DNA of 64,000 bases from Persicobacter psychrovividus (GCF_036492425.1 NZ_AP025292.1:310001-374000), one strand, 5' to 3'; counted from the stretch's first letter, positions 34,096 to 43,474 are shown. Notes: generated by a model from the letters alone, not told the origin. Numbers and translations: made by a program.

Positions 34096-34842
34096 ATGAA
34101 GGAACATATTAATCCAAATAATATACCTCAACACATCGCCGTAATTATGGACGGAAATGGTCGTTGGGCAAAAAAACAAGGGGCCGCAAGAATCTTCGGC
34201 CACCGAAATGCTTTAAAAGCGGTACGTGATACCGTTGAGGGTTGTATCGATATTGGGGTACAACACCTAACGTTATATACTTTTTCTACTGAAAACTGGA
34301 ATCGCCCAAAACTGGAGGTGGATGCTCTAATGCAACTCCTGGTGACAACCATCAGAAAAGAAACCCCAGACTTGCACAAAAATAACGTACGGATCTGTAC
34401 GATTGGTGATTTCTCGGCATTGCCAAAAAACTGCCAGAAAGAGATGCAGGAAGCGATTGACCAGACCAAGAATAATACTGGCCTGACGCTTAATTTAGCC
34501 TTGAGCTACAGCGGAAGGGAAGAGCTCTGTCAAGCCATGAAAAAAATTGCGCAGGGTATTGAAAAAGGCTTGATTAAAAGTGAGCAGATCACCGAAGAAT
34601 TTATCGGCGCGAACCTTTATACCGCAGCCCTGCCAGACCCCGAATTATTGATTAGAACCAGCGGAGAACAGCGCATCAGCAACTTTCTCCTTTGGCAAAT
34701 TGCCTATACTGAACTACATATTACTGATACCCTCTGGCCTGACTTCAGAAGAAAACATTTGTTTGAAGCGATCATTGCGTATCAACAACGAGAAAGAAGA
34801 TTTGGAAAAATTAGTGAACAGCTTCAAGCCCAAAACTCATGA
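34096..34842 (+). CDS. uppS: Isoprenyl transferase (undecaprenyl diphosphate synthase)
   Basis: Cis-prenyltransferase making the lipid carrier for peptidoglycan and O-antigen. Catalytic D19 is in IMDGNGRWA (17-25); FGHRNAL near 35-41 and the C-terminal RTSGEQRISNFLLWQ signature near 195-209 are present. 248 aa is normal. Its TGA stop overlaps the bamA ATG (ATGA), so lipid-carrier and barrel-assembly genes are translationally coupled. Confidence 0.97.
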   Translation: MKEHINPNNIPQHIAVIMDGNGRWAKKQGAARIFGHRNALKAVRDTVEGCIDIGVQHLTLYTFSTENWNRPKLEVDALMQLLVTTIRKETPDLHKNNVRICTIGDFSALPKNCQKEMQEAIDQTKNNTGLTLNLALSYSGREELCQAMKKIAQGIEKGLIKSEQITEEFIGANLYTAALPDPELLIRTSGEQRISNFLLWQIAYTELHITDTLWPDFRRKHLFEAIIAYQQRERRFGKISEQLQAQNS

Positions 34843-37538
34843 AATTGCATAGAATAATCCGATTTGCCACCATCCTATGCTTCGCGCTGACGCTTATCCA
34901 AGAGGCACATGCCCAATTTAGAATGGGGGTGGGGCGAAGATTGGACAACTCCATTAAGCTCGACTACGGAAACCCTAAAGAGTACGAAATTGCCGAAATT
35001 GATGTGAAGGGCATTGAAACCCTGAACAAATCTGCCTTGCTTTCCCTTACGGGCCTGAAAGTAGGCGATAAAGTACGCATACCAGGTGATGATATCAGTA
35101 ATGCCATCCGTAAGTTATGGAAACACGGAATTATTGGTGATGTATCTATTCTGGTGAATAAATTAGAAGACGGACAAGCGTATCTGACACTCCAGCTTAA
35201 GGAGCGCCCACGTTTGACACGCTTCGAGTTTGATGGTATTGGCAAGAGCCAGGCCAAAGAACTTGGCGATAAAATTAAACTGATTCGTGGCCGTGTATTG
35301 ACGGATGCGATCATCAAAAATGCGGAGCTTTCCATCCGTGATTTTTACATTGACAAGGGTTACCTGAATGTAAATGTGAAAACCAAGCAGATTGAAGACA
35401 CACTGGTTACCAGTGGTGTTCGTCTGAAATTTTTGGTGGACAGAAAGAGTAAAGTGCGCATAGACCAGATCAACGTTTATGGCGCTGATGAAATCTCTGC
35501 ACAAACTGTTAAAGGGAAAATGAAGAAGACCAATGAGAATCTTCGTTTCCATTTGCCAAACCAGTTGGCGACAGACCTTGTGCATGTGCTGCGCCCAAAA
35601 AATCTTAAATATTGGCTTACACACAAAGATACGTCGGGTGTGGCGAGTATAAAGAAATATTTGAATGATAATGTGAAGATGAACTTCTTCAAAACCACCA
35701 AGTTTATCCGAAAGGATTATAACGAAGACTTGAAAAAGGTGGTGGATTACTATAACGCCAAGGGATTCCGCGATGCGCAGGTTCTTGAAGACTCTGTATA
35801 TGCATCAGGAAAAAACCGCATCAATGTGGATTTACATATTGAAGAAGGGCAAAAGTATTATTTCAGAAATATTGATTGGGTAGGTAACTATGTTTACTCT
35901 GATAAAGTCATGAACGGTATCCTCGGTGTGAAAAAAGGGGATATCTATGATATGGACTTGATTCAGAAGAAACTGACCTTTAATCCAAACGGTAAAGATA
36001 TTAACGGACAGTACATGGATTTTGGTTATTTGGCCTTCCAGTGTGTTCCTGTTGAAGTTCGTGTAGAGGGTGACTCTATTGATGTGGAGATGCGTATTAA
36101 AGAAGGTGCGCAGTTTACCATTAACAAAGTAAAAGTTATTGGTAACGACAGAACGAATGACCACGTGGTTTACCGTGAACTGAGAACCATTCCTGGAGAT
36201 AAATTCTCGCGTGAGATGATCATCCGTACACAGCGTGAACTTTCGCAGCTGGGTTATTTCGATGCCGAGACCATCTCCCCTACTCCTAAGCCAAATTTTG
36301 CGGATGAAACCGTAGATATCGACTGGGGAGTAACAGAACGTCCTTCGGATCAGATTTCCCTTTCTGGTGGTTGGGGTGGTGCCTTTGGTTTCGTCGGTAC
36401 TGTCGGCTTAACCTTCAATAACTTCTCTGTAAAGAACATCTTTGATAAGTCAACTTACCGTCCGTTGCCATCAGGTGATGGTCAGAAATTATCCCTGAAC
36501 ATTCAGGCCAATGGTGTGCAGTATCAGTCTTATTCGATTGGTTTCACCGAGCCTTGGTTGGGAGGTAGAAAGCCGAACTCATTGAACGTTTCTTTCAATC
36601 ACTCTATTCAGCGTATCTTCCCATTCAACGACTTCTCTTTCAAAAATCAGATTGGTTATTTGAAAATGTGGGGTGGATCGATTGGCTTGGGACGTCGCTT
36701 AACGTGGCCTGATGATTACTTCACCTGGTCGAATGCCTTGAGTGTTCAAACCTATGAGATGGACAACTATGACTACTCTCGCTTAGGTTTCAATACAGGT
36801 ACTTCTACCAACCTGTCGTTTATCTCTACCCTGTCGCGTAGCTCGGTCGATAATCCAATGTATCCTCGTACGGGTTCATTACTGACCGCCCGCCTTGCAA
36901 TGACACCACCGTACTCTTTATTCAATAACAAGGATTACGATGGATTGAGTGATACAGAAGAAGGCCGTGCTGAAAAGTATAAGTTTGTAGAGTTCTACAA
37001 AATTAACATTGACCTGAAAAACTATGTGACTGTTTGGGGTGACCTTGTATTGGAAACCAAAGCACACTTCGGACATATGGGGTCTTATTCAGACCGTGTA
37101 GGTGTAGGTCCATTTGAGCGTTTTGAAATGGGTGGATCGGGTCTTTCTGGAGGTAACTTCATGCTGGGTACAGATATCGTATCTTTGAGAGGTTATCAGG
37201 ACAGATCATTGATTCCATTTAACTCAGACGAACAAATTCAGGGGGGTACCACTTTCGTGAAATATGCCGCTGAGCTTAGATATCCATTATCGCTGAATCC
37301 ATCGGCAACCATTTATGTACACACTTTTGCTGAAGCAGGTAACAACTTTAACGAACTGGATAACTTTGATCCATTCAACGTGAAACGTTCTGCTGGTGTA
37401 GGTGCACGTATTTTCATGCCTGCCTTTGGTTTGATCGGTATTGACTGGGGTTATGGATTTGATACCACGCCTACCAACCCGAACGGAGGCCCTTCAGGTT
37501 CTCAGTTCCACTTTACTATTGGTCAGCAAATCCGATAA
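34839..37538 (+). CDS. bamA: Outer-membrane protein assembly factor BamA
   Basis: 899 aa Omp85 protein. Signal peptide (cleavage after EAHAQ near residue 26), about five POTRA domains over residues 45-490 and a C-terminal 16-strand barrel from about 500. The lid/L6 motif is seen as SLRGYQDRS near residue 784, and the protein ends in the strand SQFHFTIGQQIR. It inserts outer-membrane proteins with help from the periplasmic chaperones encoded just downstream. ATG overlaps the uppS stop; a strong terminator follows. Confidence 0.96.
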   Translation: MKLHRIIRFATILCFALTLIQEAHAQFRMGVGRRLDNSIKLDYGNPKEYEIAEIDVKGIETLNKSALLSLTGLKVGDKVRIPGDDISNAIRKLWKHGIIGDVSILVNKLEDGQAYLTLQLKERPRLTRFEFDGIGKSQAKELGDKIKLIRGRVLTDAIIKNAELSIRDFYIDKGYLNVNVKTKQIEDTLVTSGVRLKFLVDRKSKVRIDQINVYGADEISAQTVKGKMKKTNENLRFHLPNQLATDLVHVLRPKNLKYWLTHKDTSGVASIKKYLNDNVKMNFFKTTKFIRKDYNEDLKKVVDYYNAKGFRDAQVLEDSVYASGKNRINVDLHIEEGQKYYFRNIDWVGNYVYSDKVMNGILGVKKGDIYDMDLIQKKLTFNPNGKDINGQYMDFGYLAFQCVPVEVRVEGDSIDVEMRIKEGAQFTINKVKVIGNDRTNDHVVYRELRTIPGDKFSREMIIRTQRELSQLGYFDAETISPTPKPNFADETVDIDWGVTERPSDQISLSGGWGGAFGFVGTVGLTFNNFSVKNIFDKSTYRPLPSGDGQKLSLNIQANGVQYQSYSIGFTEPWLGGRKPNSLNVSFNHSIQRIFPFNDFSFKNQIGYLKMWGGSIGLGRRLTWPDDYFTWSNALSVQTYEMDNYDYSRLGFNTGTSTNLSFISTLSRSSVDNPMYPRTGSLLTARLAMTPPYSLFNNKDYDGLSDTEEGRAEKYKFVEFYKINIDLKNYVTVWGDLVLETKAHFGHMGSYSDRVGVGPFERFEMGGSGLSGGNFMLGTDIVSLRGYQDRSLIPFNSDEQIQGGTTFVKYAAELRYPLSLNPSATIYVHTFAEAGNNFNELDNFDPFNVKRSAGVGARIFMPAFGLIGIDWGYGFDTTPTNPNGGPSGSQFHFTIGQQIR

Positions 37539-37562
37539 AACGGATATCGCTTATAAAATATT

Positions 37563-37608
37563 AAATCATGTACGATGCGACGAAAAGCATTGTACATGAT
37601 TTTTTTTT
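37563..37608 (+). terminator. Strong intrinsic terminator after bamA
   Basis: AAATCATGTAC pairs with GTACATGATTT (37563-37573 with 37592-37602), with an inner GATGC/GCAT extension, followed by eight T. Confidence 0.9.
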
Positions 37609-37631
37609 GAGTGATGGCGCCATATCTCGTG

Positions 37632-37660
37632 ACAGGGATAAAAAATATTCCTGCTTTTTA
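37632..37660 (+). promoter_or_regulatory. Second hairpin with T-run before the first ompH gene
   Basis: CAGGGATA/TATTCCTG (8 bp including one G-U, five-A loop) followed by CTTTTT, 64 bases before the ompH start and after the bamA terminator. Either a second, backup terminator or a leader hairpin. Confidence 0.45.
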
Positions 37661-37723
37661 AATGATAATTCGATTAGGACAAGTAAATTAGTCGGTCAAG
37701 TGTAAATCCATTTTTTTTAGGAT

Positions 37724-38263
37724 ATGAAAATTAAACTCTTCCTCTTTTCCTGTTTTTTTATTCTGATGCTGACCCCTTCGGTCATGGCTCAAAAGTTTGG
37801 CTATGTTGATACGGAGTTCATTTTGAAAAAAATGCCCGAGTATCAGGAGGCGCAAAAGGAAATCAATAAACTCTCTGAAACCTGGCAATCTGAAATTGAA
37901 GAAAGCTATAAGGAAATTCAGGGGATGTATGATGAACTGCAGGCCGAAGATGTACTGCTCACCAAGGCCATGCGCGAAGAGCGGATGAAGGAGATTCAGC
38001 ATAAAGAAGAAGAAGTGAAAGCATACCATAAAAAGGTATTTGGCTTTGAGGGGATGTTTTTCCTGAAAAAGAAAGAACTCATCAAGCCTGTGCAGGATAA
38101 AGTGTTCGAGGCGGTTTCAAAAGTAGCCAAAGAAAAACGCCTTCAGGTGATTTTCGATAAGTCGGGTTCTTTAGTGATGATTTACACGGATCCTATCCAC
38201 GATTACACTGATTATGTGTTGGAAGAGTTGGGGTTAGGTGATCCAAATGACACTGTTAAATAG
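37724..38263 (+). CDS. OmpH/Skp-family periplasmic chaperone (first copy)
   Basis: 179 aa. Signal peptide (cleavage after VMAQ), then the Skp pattern: a short strand (KFGYVDTEFILKKMPEY) followed by a long charged coiled-coil hairpin (residues 45-125) and a closing strand (LQVIFDKSGSLVMIYTDP). Skp trimers hold unfolded outer-membrane proteins for delivery to BamA, encoded immediately upstream. More acidic in its tip than the second copy. The stop lies in a perfect 10-bp tandem repeat. Confidence 0.9.
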   Translation: MKIKLFLFSCFFILMLTPSVMAQKFGYVDTEFILKKMPEYQEAQKEINKLSETWQSEIEESYKEIQGMYDELQAEDVLLTKAMREERMKEIQHKEEEVKAYHKKVFGFEGMFFLKKKELIKPVQDKVFEAVSKVAKEKRLQVIFDKSGSLVMIYTDPIHDYTDYVLEELGLGDPNDTVK

Positions 38264-38273
38264 TGTTAAATAG
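38254..38273 (+). repeat. Tandem 10-bp repeat at the first ompH stop
   Basis: TGTTAAATAG occurs twice in a row (38254-38263, 38264-38273). The first copy carries the stop codon of the chaperone gene. Confidence 0.8.
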
Positions 38274-38351
38274 CGGTGATTTAACAGTAATGCTGTTTTA
38301 ATAACCCGTAATCTTTATTAGTTTGCATTAAATTTAATTTTTGGGATAATT

Positions 38352-38912
38352 ATGAAAAAGAGAAGCTTTATTACTGCGCTGGCCTTAGTGTTGGTGTTTT
38401 TCGGACTGAATTCAGCAAGCGCACAGAGCGCTCCGATTAAAATTGGATATACTAACGTTGACTATATCTTGAGTCAGTTGCCAGAAGCTAAGCAAATCGA
38501 AAAGCAACTTAAAGAGTATGAAACTCAGTTGGGCAATCAGCTAAAAGCGAAAATGTCTGAGTTTGAAACTAAATACAAAGATTTCAACGCTAAAGCAGAA
38601 ACGATGCTTCCTGAAGTACGCAACGACAAGCAACAGGAACTTCAGCAAATGCAACAGCAAATCCAGCAGTTCCAACAAACAGCACAAGGATCTTTGCAAA
38701 AGAAACAACAAGAGTTGTTAGCGCCTACTTACAAGAAAATCCAAAACGCGATTGACAAAGTAGCAAAAGCAAACGGTTACACTCACGTGTTTACTTCTGA
38801 TGCTGCAGGTTTCCCTGTATTGTTGTATGCTCGTGATGAGGACAACATCTCTAACTTGGTATTGAAAGATATGGGTGTTACAGCAACAACGCCTGCTCCT
38901 TCTAAAAACTAA
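38352..38912 (+). CDS. OmpH/Skp-family periplasmic chaperone (second copy)
   Basis: 186 aa with signal peptide (cleavage after SASAQ), IKIGYTNVDYILSQLPE opening, glutamine-rich coiled coil (residues 45-130, QQMQQQIQQFQQ) and the closing strand YTHVFTSDAAGFPVLLYARDE. Paralogue of the preceding gene; the 88-base gap has a degenerate -7 box (TTAGTTTG, 38318-38325). Two Skp-like genes after bamA is a common Bacteroidota arrangement. A terminator follows directly. Confidence 0.9.
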   Translation: MKKRSFITALALVLVFFGLNSASAQSAPIKIGYTNVDYILSQLPEAKQIEKQLKEYETQLGNQLKAKMSEFETKYKDFNAKAETMLPEVRNDKQQELQQMQQQIQQFQQTAQGSLQKKQQELLAPTYKKIQNAIDKVAKANGYTHVFTSDAAGFPVLLYARDEDNISNLVLKDMGVTATTPAPSKN

Positions 38913-38940
38913 GCAGAAAATATCAAAAAATATTTTGAAG

Positions 38941-38970
38941 ATCCCAGCCATTTCGGTTGGGATTTTTTTT
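38941..38970 (+). terminator. Intrinsic terminator after the second ompH gene
   Basis: ATCCCAGCC/GGTTGGGAT stem (38941-38949 with 38955-38963, one wobble) and eight T. The LD-carboxypeptidase start is only 12 bases further. Confidence 0.85.
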
Positions 38971-38982
38971 ATTTGTACCCTT

Positions 38983-39909
38983 ATGATTAACGCGTTTATT
39001 GCTCCTCCAAAACTTCAAATAGGCGATCAGGTCGCCATTGTTGCCATCTCAGGTCCTGTATTGCCTGAGCCCATCCTGCGCGCCCAGGCGATCCTCGAAC
39101 AGTGGGGCTTGCGGGTTCTTATTGGCAGGCACTGCTTCGATCAGGAGGGTGTTTTTGCAGGGTCGGATACCAATCGGCTGTCGGATTTTCAATCGGTATT
39201 GAATAGCGCTGAGATCAAGGCAGTTTTTTTTGCCCGAGGAGGTTATGGCGCGACCCGTATTCTGGATCAGGTAGATTTTTCCAGCCTCATGGAAAGCCCA
39301 AAGTGGCTGATCGGTTTTTCTGACCTCACGGCGATACATTTACAGATGTGTTGTTTGGGCGTACAGTCGCTTCATGCCGTTATGCCCAATAGCTTCGAGC
39401 GCGAAGGCGGGGAACGTGCGCTGAAGAGCCTTAAAACAGCACTCTTCGATCAGCTCATGTGTTTAGAGGCGCCTGCTCACCAAGCGAACGTCAATGGGGT
39501 CGTAAACGGACGTTTGATCGGAGGTAACTTGTCCCTGATTGTTCATTCTATCGGGACTGCTTCGTTCCCAGATTTTACGGGAGCCATTTTATTTATAGAG
39601 GATTTGGATGAGCAACTTTACCATCTCGACCGAATGATGGTGCAACTGAAACGTGCAGGGGTGCTCTCAAAAATCAGTGGTTTGATTATCGGGCAATTCA
39701 GCGATATGAAACAGGGGCGTTTCACATTTGGTCAGTGTGCAGAGGAAATTATTAAAGCGCATGTCAGTGAATATGCGATTCCGATATCAGTAGGCTTACC
39801 CATCGGGCATGAAGCTGACAACTGGGCGGTTGCTTGCGGAGCGGAAGCTATTTTGGAGGTTTCAGAGCAGGGGACTAAGCTTTCTTTTGTTTCGGAAGAT
39901 CTACCCTAA
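38983..39909 (+). CDS. LD-carboxypeptidase (peptidase S66)
   Basis: 308 aa from the ATG at 38983. A longer frame reaching back into ompH is not credible because it would read through the terminator. Motifs of the S66 family: FARGGYGATRILDQ (near 85-98), the nucleophile region GFSDLT (near 109-114), FIEDLDE with the catalytic Glu, and PIGHEADNW with the His. It trims the terminal D-alanine from muropeptide tetrapeptides during peptidoglycan recycling. No signal peptide, consistent with cytoplasm. Overlaps the convergent chrA end by nine bases. Confidence 0.9.
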   Translation: MINAFIAPPKLQIGDQVAIVAISGPVLPEPILRAQAILEQWGLRVLIGRHCFDQEGVFAGSDTNRLSDFQSVLNSAEIKAVFFARGGYGATRILDQVDFSSLMESPKWLIGFSDLTAIHLQMCCLGVQSLHAVMPNSFEREGGERALKSLKTALFDQLMCLEAPAHQANVNGVVNGRLIGGNLSLIVHSIGTASFPDFTGAILFIEDLDEQLYHLDRMMVQLKRAGVLSKISGLIIGQFSDMKQGRFTFGQCAEEIIKAHVSEYAIPISVGLPIGHEADNWAVACGAEAILEVSEQGTKLSFVSEDLP

Positions 39910-41079
39910 GAAAATACCGAATATCAATGCCAATACCACGATGATGGGGGCGGGAACCTTATTGGTCATCAGTAATGCAAAACCAATAAGTACCGTCGCT
40001 ATAAAAGGCAGGCTCCATTCGATAGGTGTGCCCAGCTGTATTGCAGCCGCAGCCACAAATCCTGTACTTGCTGCTACAATACCTTTGAGCGAGGCACGAA
40101 CGACTGCAAAGTGTTTGAGTCTTTCCCAGAACCGAATTACAAAAAAGATCAAGAAAGTCCCAGGCAAGAAAATACCGATAGCTGCTGTAAGCCCACCAAC
40201 TACCGCAAAAATGATCCCCCCTTCTTTCAGTGAGAGGGTGCCGATATAAGCACAGAAAGAGAATACAGGGCCTGGAATTGCCTGAACCATGGTGTAGCCT
40301 GTCAGGAACTCCTGACTGCTTAAATAATGCTTAAACTCAACAAACTCGGTGTACAAGAGGGGGATCAAGACTTGTCCTCCCCCGAAAATCAGGCTACCAT
40401 TTCTATAAAAATTTTCAAATAGCCGAATGACGGTACTTTGGGTAAAGTAACCCAGTAATGCCGCGACAATCAACACACCAATCCATAATACGAAATTCCC
40501 CCAATGTATTTGCATAGGAGCGCGTTCGTACTCCCCCTGTTCTCGGTGGTGCCTCCAGCTCGTAAAAGCCCCTGCAGCAAGCAGAATTAGCGGAAACAGA
40601 TATGGACTTGCCGCTAAAAGGGACAGGCCAGCAGAAAGGAGCATCAGTAAAACACCCTCTGTATCTTTGATAACCTTATGACCAATTTTCAGCCCTGCCG
40701 CAGCCACAAAAGCAACGGCTAATGGAGCGATGTACTTGGTGAACTCAAGAGAAATATGGTATTGCTCAGCGTAAATCATCAGCAGCCCCAGAATAATCAT
40801 TAGGCAAACTGCAGGGATGCACCAAATCAGGAGGGTCCAGTAGGCGAGTGAGGCCCCGCCAAGCCTGAAGCCTATCGCCGTGATCGTTTGAGTGGAAGTT
40901 GGCCCAGGAAGAATCTGGCACAAGGCATTCAGCTCAAGAAGCTCTTCTTCAGTAAGGTATTTCCGTTTTTCAATCAGCACCTCAAGGAACAGTGCAATGT
41001 GTGCGTGAGGGCCGCCAAAAGCTGTGAGCGCAAGCTGTAAAACGTCCCGTAAAAAAATTAGCCGTCTTCCTTTATTCAT
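39901..41079 (-). CDS. chrA: Chromate transporter (CHR family, two-domain)
   Basis: 392 aa with two homologous CHR halves. N-half motifs FGGPHAHIALF (residues 18-28) and QILPGPTSTQ; C-half FGGGQVLIPLLYTEFVE and VQAIPGPVFSF. About ten to twelve membrane segments. Family members expel chromate or related oxyanions with proton exchange; many act on unknown anions. No chromate reductase or regulator sits nearby. Convergent with the LD-carboxypeptidase. Confidence 0.9.
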   Translation of the reverse strand: MNKGRRLIFLRDVLQLALTAFGGPHAHIALFLEVLIEKRKYLTEEELLELNALCQILPGPTSTQTITAIGFRLGGASLAYWTLLIWCIPAVCLMIILGLLMIYAEQYHISLEFTKYIAPLAVAFVAAAGLKIGHKVIKDTEGVLLMLLSAGLSLLAASPYLFPLILLAAGAFTSWRHHREQGEYERAPMQIHWGNFVLWIGVLIVAALLGYFTQSTVIRLFENFYRNGSLIFGGGQVLIPLLYTEFVEFKHYLSSQEFLTGYTMVQAIPGPVFSFCAYIGTLSLKEGGIIFAVVGGLTAAIGIFLPGTFLIFFVIRFWERLKHFAVVRASLKGIVAASTGFVAAAAIQLGTPIEWSLPFIATVLIGFALLMTNKVPAPIIVVLALIFGIFLG

Positions 41080-41193
41080 AGGTTTATTAAATCAGCAGCA
41101 AATACATCTGCACCTCTAATATCGAATATCTGCTGAATATATTTTGAAGAAAAGAATTTAATTTTCAAATTGAATTAATCCAACAATCAGACT

Positions 41194-41970
41194 ATGAACA
41201 AAAAGCAAAACCTACCAAAGACGAATAGCCGACGGGCATTTGTTAAAAACGCGACCAAAGCGGCAATTTTGTCCGCTGCGGGCTTATCAGTTATTGGGAC
41301 AATGAGTGCTTGTGAAGAAAAATCGAAAGAGGAATCTTCGGCTACCAGCGAAAATAAGCAAGTGAAACCTACTGTTTTTACGCAGGCCGCTTTGCCTTAT
41401 GAGTTTGCAGCTCTTGAGCCTCATATTGATGCACAAACGATGGAGATTCACTACGGAAAGCATCACGCAGGTTATGTTCGTAAGCTGAATGCCGCGGTTG
41501 AAAAAGAAGGGGTTAGCGATGACCTGAACACAATTTTTCAGCATATTTCAAAATACAATACCGCTATTCGTAATAATGGCGGTGGCCATTATAACCACAC
41601 CCTTTTTTGGGAAGGAATGACCCCTGCAGGTGAGGGGAAGCCAACAGGTGCATTGGCAAAAGCAATCAATAAAGATTTTGGGAGTTTTGAAGATTTTAAA
41701 ACGAAATTTTCAGCGGCAGCAAGTGGCCGATTTGGCTCAGGATGGGCCTGGCTTGTCATTACAGCAGATAAAAAATTAGCCATTGGATCTACGCCCAATC
41801 AGGATAACCCGCTAATGGCAGATGCTGAAATCAAAGGGACGCCACTGCTTAATCTCGATGTCTGGGAGCATGCCTATTACCTGAAATATCAGAATATGCG
41901 TGCAGACTATATTTCATCGTGGTGGAATTTGGTTAACTGGGAAGAAGTTGCCCGCCGATTTGAATCCTAA
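41194..41970 (+). CDS. Exported superoxide dismutase (Fe/Mn family) with Tat signal and lipobox
   Basis: 258 aa. Residues 12-20 SRRAFVKNA form a twin-arginine motif, followed by a hydrophobic stretch and MSAC with Cys40, a lipobox-like site; a 20-residue linker precedes the SOD fold. Metal ligands by alignment: H86, H135, D222 and H226 (DVWEHAYY). Second-sphere residues (GGGHYNH, NQDNP) are of the manganese or cambialistic type. It should dismutate superoxide outside the cytoplasm, tethered to a membrane. A cytosolic paralogue lies at 56464-57069. Confidence 0.9.
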   Translation: MNKKQNLPKTNSRRAFVKNATKAAILSAAGLSVIGTMSACEEKSKEESSATSENKQVKPTVFTQAALPYEFAALEPHIDAQTMEIHYGKHHAGYVRKLNAAVEKEGVSDDLNTIFQHISKYNTAIRNNGGGHYNHTLFWEGMTPAGEGKPTGALAKAINKDFGSFEDFKTKFSAAASGRFGSGWAWLVITADKKLAIGSTPNQDNPLMADAEIKGTPLLNLDVWEHAYYLKYQNMRADYISSWWNLVNWEEVARRFES

Positions 41971-41983
41971 AAACAGATAAAAA

Positions 41984-42016
41984 CAAAAAAGCCGACTGTA
42001 ATAGTCGGCTTTTTCA
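41984..42016. terminator. Bidirectional terminator between exported sod and hpf
   Basis: GCCGACT/AGTCGGC stem (41991-41997 with 42003-42009) with A-run and T-run flanks, between convergent genes. Confidence 0.85.
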
Positions 42017-42039
42017 TTTACGCTTACTGTGATTGTGTA

Positions 42040-42411
42040 TCAATCAACTTCTTCTTCAAACTCTTCTGGCTCAATAACATTCGCCTGAGCAATTACTGCT
42101 GCACGCTTTGACTGTTTGTCCGTAAGTTTTTCTTTATATTTTTTGATTTGTCTTCTTAAACTCTCAGTGGCCTCATCAGTAGCAGCCTCAAAAGAAGTGC
42201 CTGAGGATTTCGCAAACAACTGTGCTTTTGGTAAATTTAATTTGATCTCTACAATTTTATTTTCGTTTTCATCGCTGTTAGCCAGTCGTAAAAATACTTC
42301 GCCATCGATTATCTTGTCGAAAAACGTTTCTAATTTTTCAACCTTTTTTTGGATGAAGTCTGTCAATTTAATATCAGCAGTGAAATGGATTGAATGCATT
42401 TGTAACTTCAT
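42040..42411 (-). CDS. hpf: Ribosome hibernation promoting factor (HPF/RaiA family)
   Basis: 123 aa. N-terminal beta-alpha fold (MHSIHFTADIKLTDFIQKKVEKLETFF...) of the S30AE family that binds the decoding centre; C-terminal tail is acidic and short, so this is the short HPF type without the dimerisation domain. The ATG at 42411 is used; an internal ATG four codons on is also possible. It follows the recombinase gene by 38 bases; the rpsU - xerC - hpf order is typical of Bacteroidota. Confidence 0.92.
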   Translation of the reverse strand: MKLQMHSIHFTADIKLTDFIQKKVEKLETFFDKIIDGEVFLRLANSDENENKIVEIKLNLPKAQLFAKSSGTSFEAATDEATESLRRQIKKYKEKLTDKQSKRAAVIAQANVIEPEEFEEEVD

Positions 42412-42449
42412 ATGCGAATTGTATTTAAGTGATCTATAAATATTATTCT

Positions 42450-43340
42450 TTATTCAGCCTTCGGATGAGCCTGATTAAAGACGTCTTTCAATTTTCCTAT
42501 ACTGTTGTGAGTATAGACTTGAGTAGCGGAGAGACTGCTATGCCCCAATAAATCTTTGATGGCATTGAGATCTGCGCCGCGATTAAGTAGGTGAGTTGCA
42601 AAGGTATGACGCAACACGTGTGGACTCTTTTTACTTAAAGTTTGAAAAATGGATAAATGTTTCTTAACGGTGTTATAAATAAAAGTCGGATACGCCTGCT
42701 GTCCTTTGTTAGTAACGATCAAAAAATCATTTAAGTTGTCAGGAAACTGAATTTGTTTTTGCTCCAAATATTGCGGTATAAGCGTTCTAAGCGTATTATT
42801 GAGTGGTATGACTCTGATTTTGTTACCTTTACCGCTTACACGGATGGTGTAATTTTTTTTGTCAAAATGAATCACTTTTAACGAAATAATTTCTGCCCGC
42901 CGCATCCCTGTTCCATAAAGCAATTCAATAATCAGGCGGTCGCGCATCTCTTGAAAGGTCTCGGGAATAGCACCGAGCTGATCCAACAACTGGTTGATCT
43001 CCTTTTCGGGAATAAATTGAGGGATTTGTTTGGGCTTTTTCAGGGACTTGATATCCTCGGCAGGACTTCTTCGGATGAACTCCCTTTTCAGGCAGAATTT
43101 ATAGTAACTTTTCAAACAGGCGACCTTTCTGTTGATGGTCGTTACGGCACGCTTTTCCTCAGATAAAGACATGATCCATTGGCGAATGTCCTGATAGCTG
43201 ACCTTAAGCAGGTCGGGGTTGCCATCGTGAAGGCCAGCGATAAAAGTTGAAAATTGAAACAAATCTTGCTCGTAAGAGACTAAAGTGTGTTGGCTCACCC
43301 GCTTCTCGAGCGCCATATACCTTAAAAAATCTTTGATCAT
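42450..43340 (-). CDS. Tyrosine recombinase, XerC type
   Basis: 296 aa. N-terminal SAM-like core-binding domain (residues 1-85) and C-terminal catalytic domain with R147 (GTGMRRAE), K171, H241-x-x-R244 (HVLRHTFATH), H267 and nucleophile Y276 (QVYTHNS). No mobile-element features around it: the neighbours rpsU and hpf are core genes, so this is most likely the chromosome-dimer-resolving XerC/XerD housekeeping enzyme, not a phage integrase. No attachment site seen. Confidence 0.92.
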   Translation of the reverse strand: MIKDFLRYMALEKRVSQHTLVSYEQDLFQFSTFIAGLHDGNPDLLKVSYQDIRQWIMSLSEEKRAVTTINRKVACLKSYYKFCLKREFIRRSPAEDIKSLKKPKQIPQFIPEKEINQLLDQLGAIPETFQEMRDRLIIELLYGTGMRRAEIISLKVIHFDKKNYTIRVSGKGNKIRVIPLNNTLRTLIPQYLEQKQIQFPDNLNDFLIVTNKGQQAYPTFIYNTVKKHLSIFQTLSKKSPHVLRHTFATHLLNRGADLNAIKDLLGHSSLSATQVYTHNSIGKLKDVFNQAHPKAE

Positions 43341-43439
43341 CAGAAGGGAAGATTAGTCATTATCAATTTTAATTTCTGAGAAAGGTAAGCATTATCATCG
43401 TTCATGAAAGGAAAAAATGATTAAACCTGAAATTTTGGG

Positions 43440-43474
43440 CAAAAAAAATAGCATCACCGAAGTAATGCTATTTT
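43440..43474 (-). terminator. Intrinsic terminator after rpsU
   Basis: On the minus strand AAAATAGCAT/ATGCTATTTT (10-bp stem) is followed by eight T. It separates rpsU from xerC, at least partly. Confidence 0.85.

Noticed and set aside
38875-38982. N-terminal extension of the LD-carboxypeptidase into the ompH gene
   Set aside because: It would overlap ompH in another frame and read through a terminator; the ATG at 38983 gives the family N-terminus.
42450-43340. Tyrosine recombinase as evidence for a mobile element
   Set aside because: Neighbours rpsU and hpf are core genes in a common Bacteroidota order, and no attachment-site repeats or cargo are visible. It fits housekeeping XerC/D.
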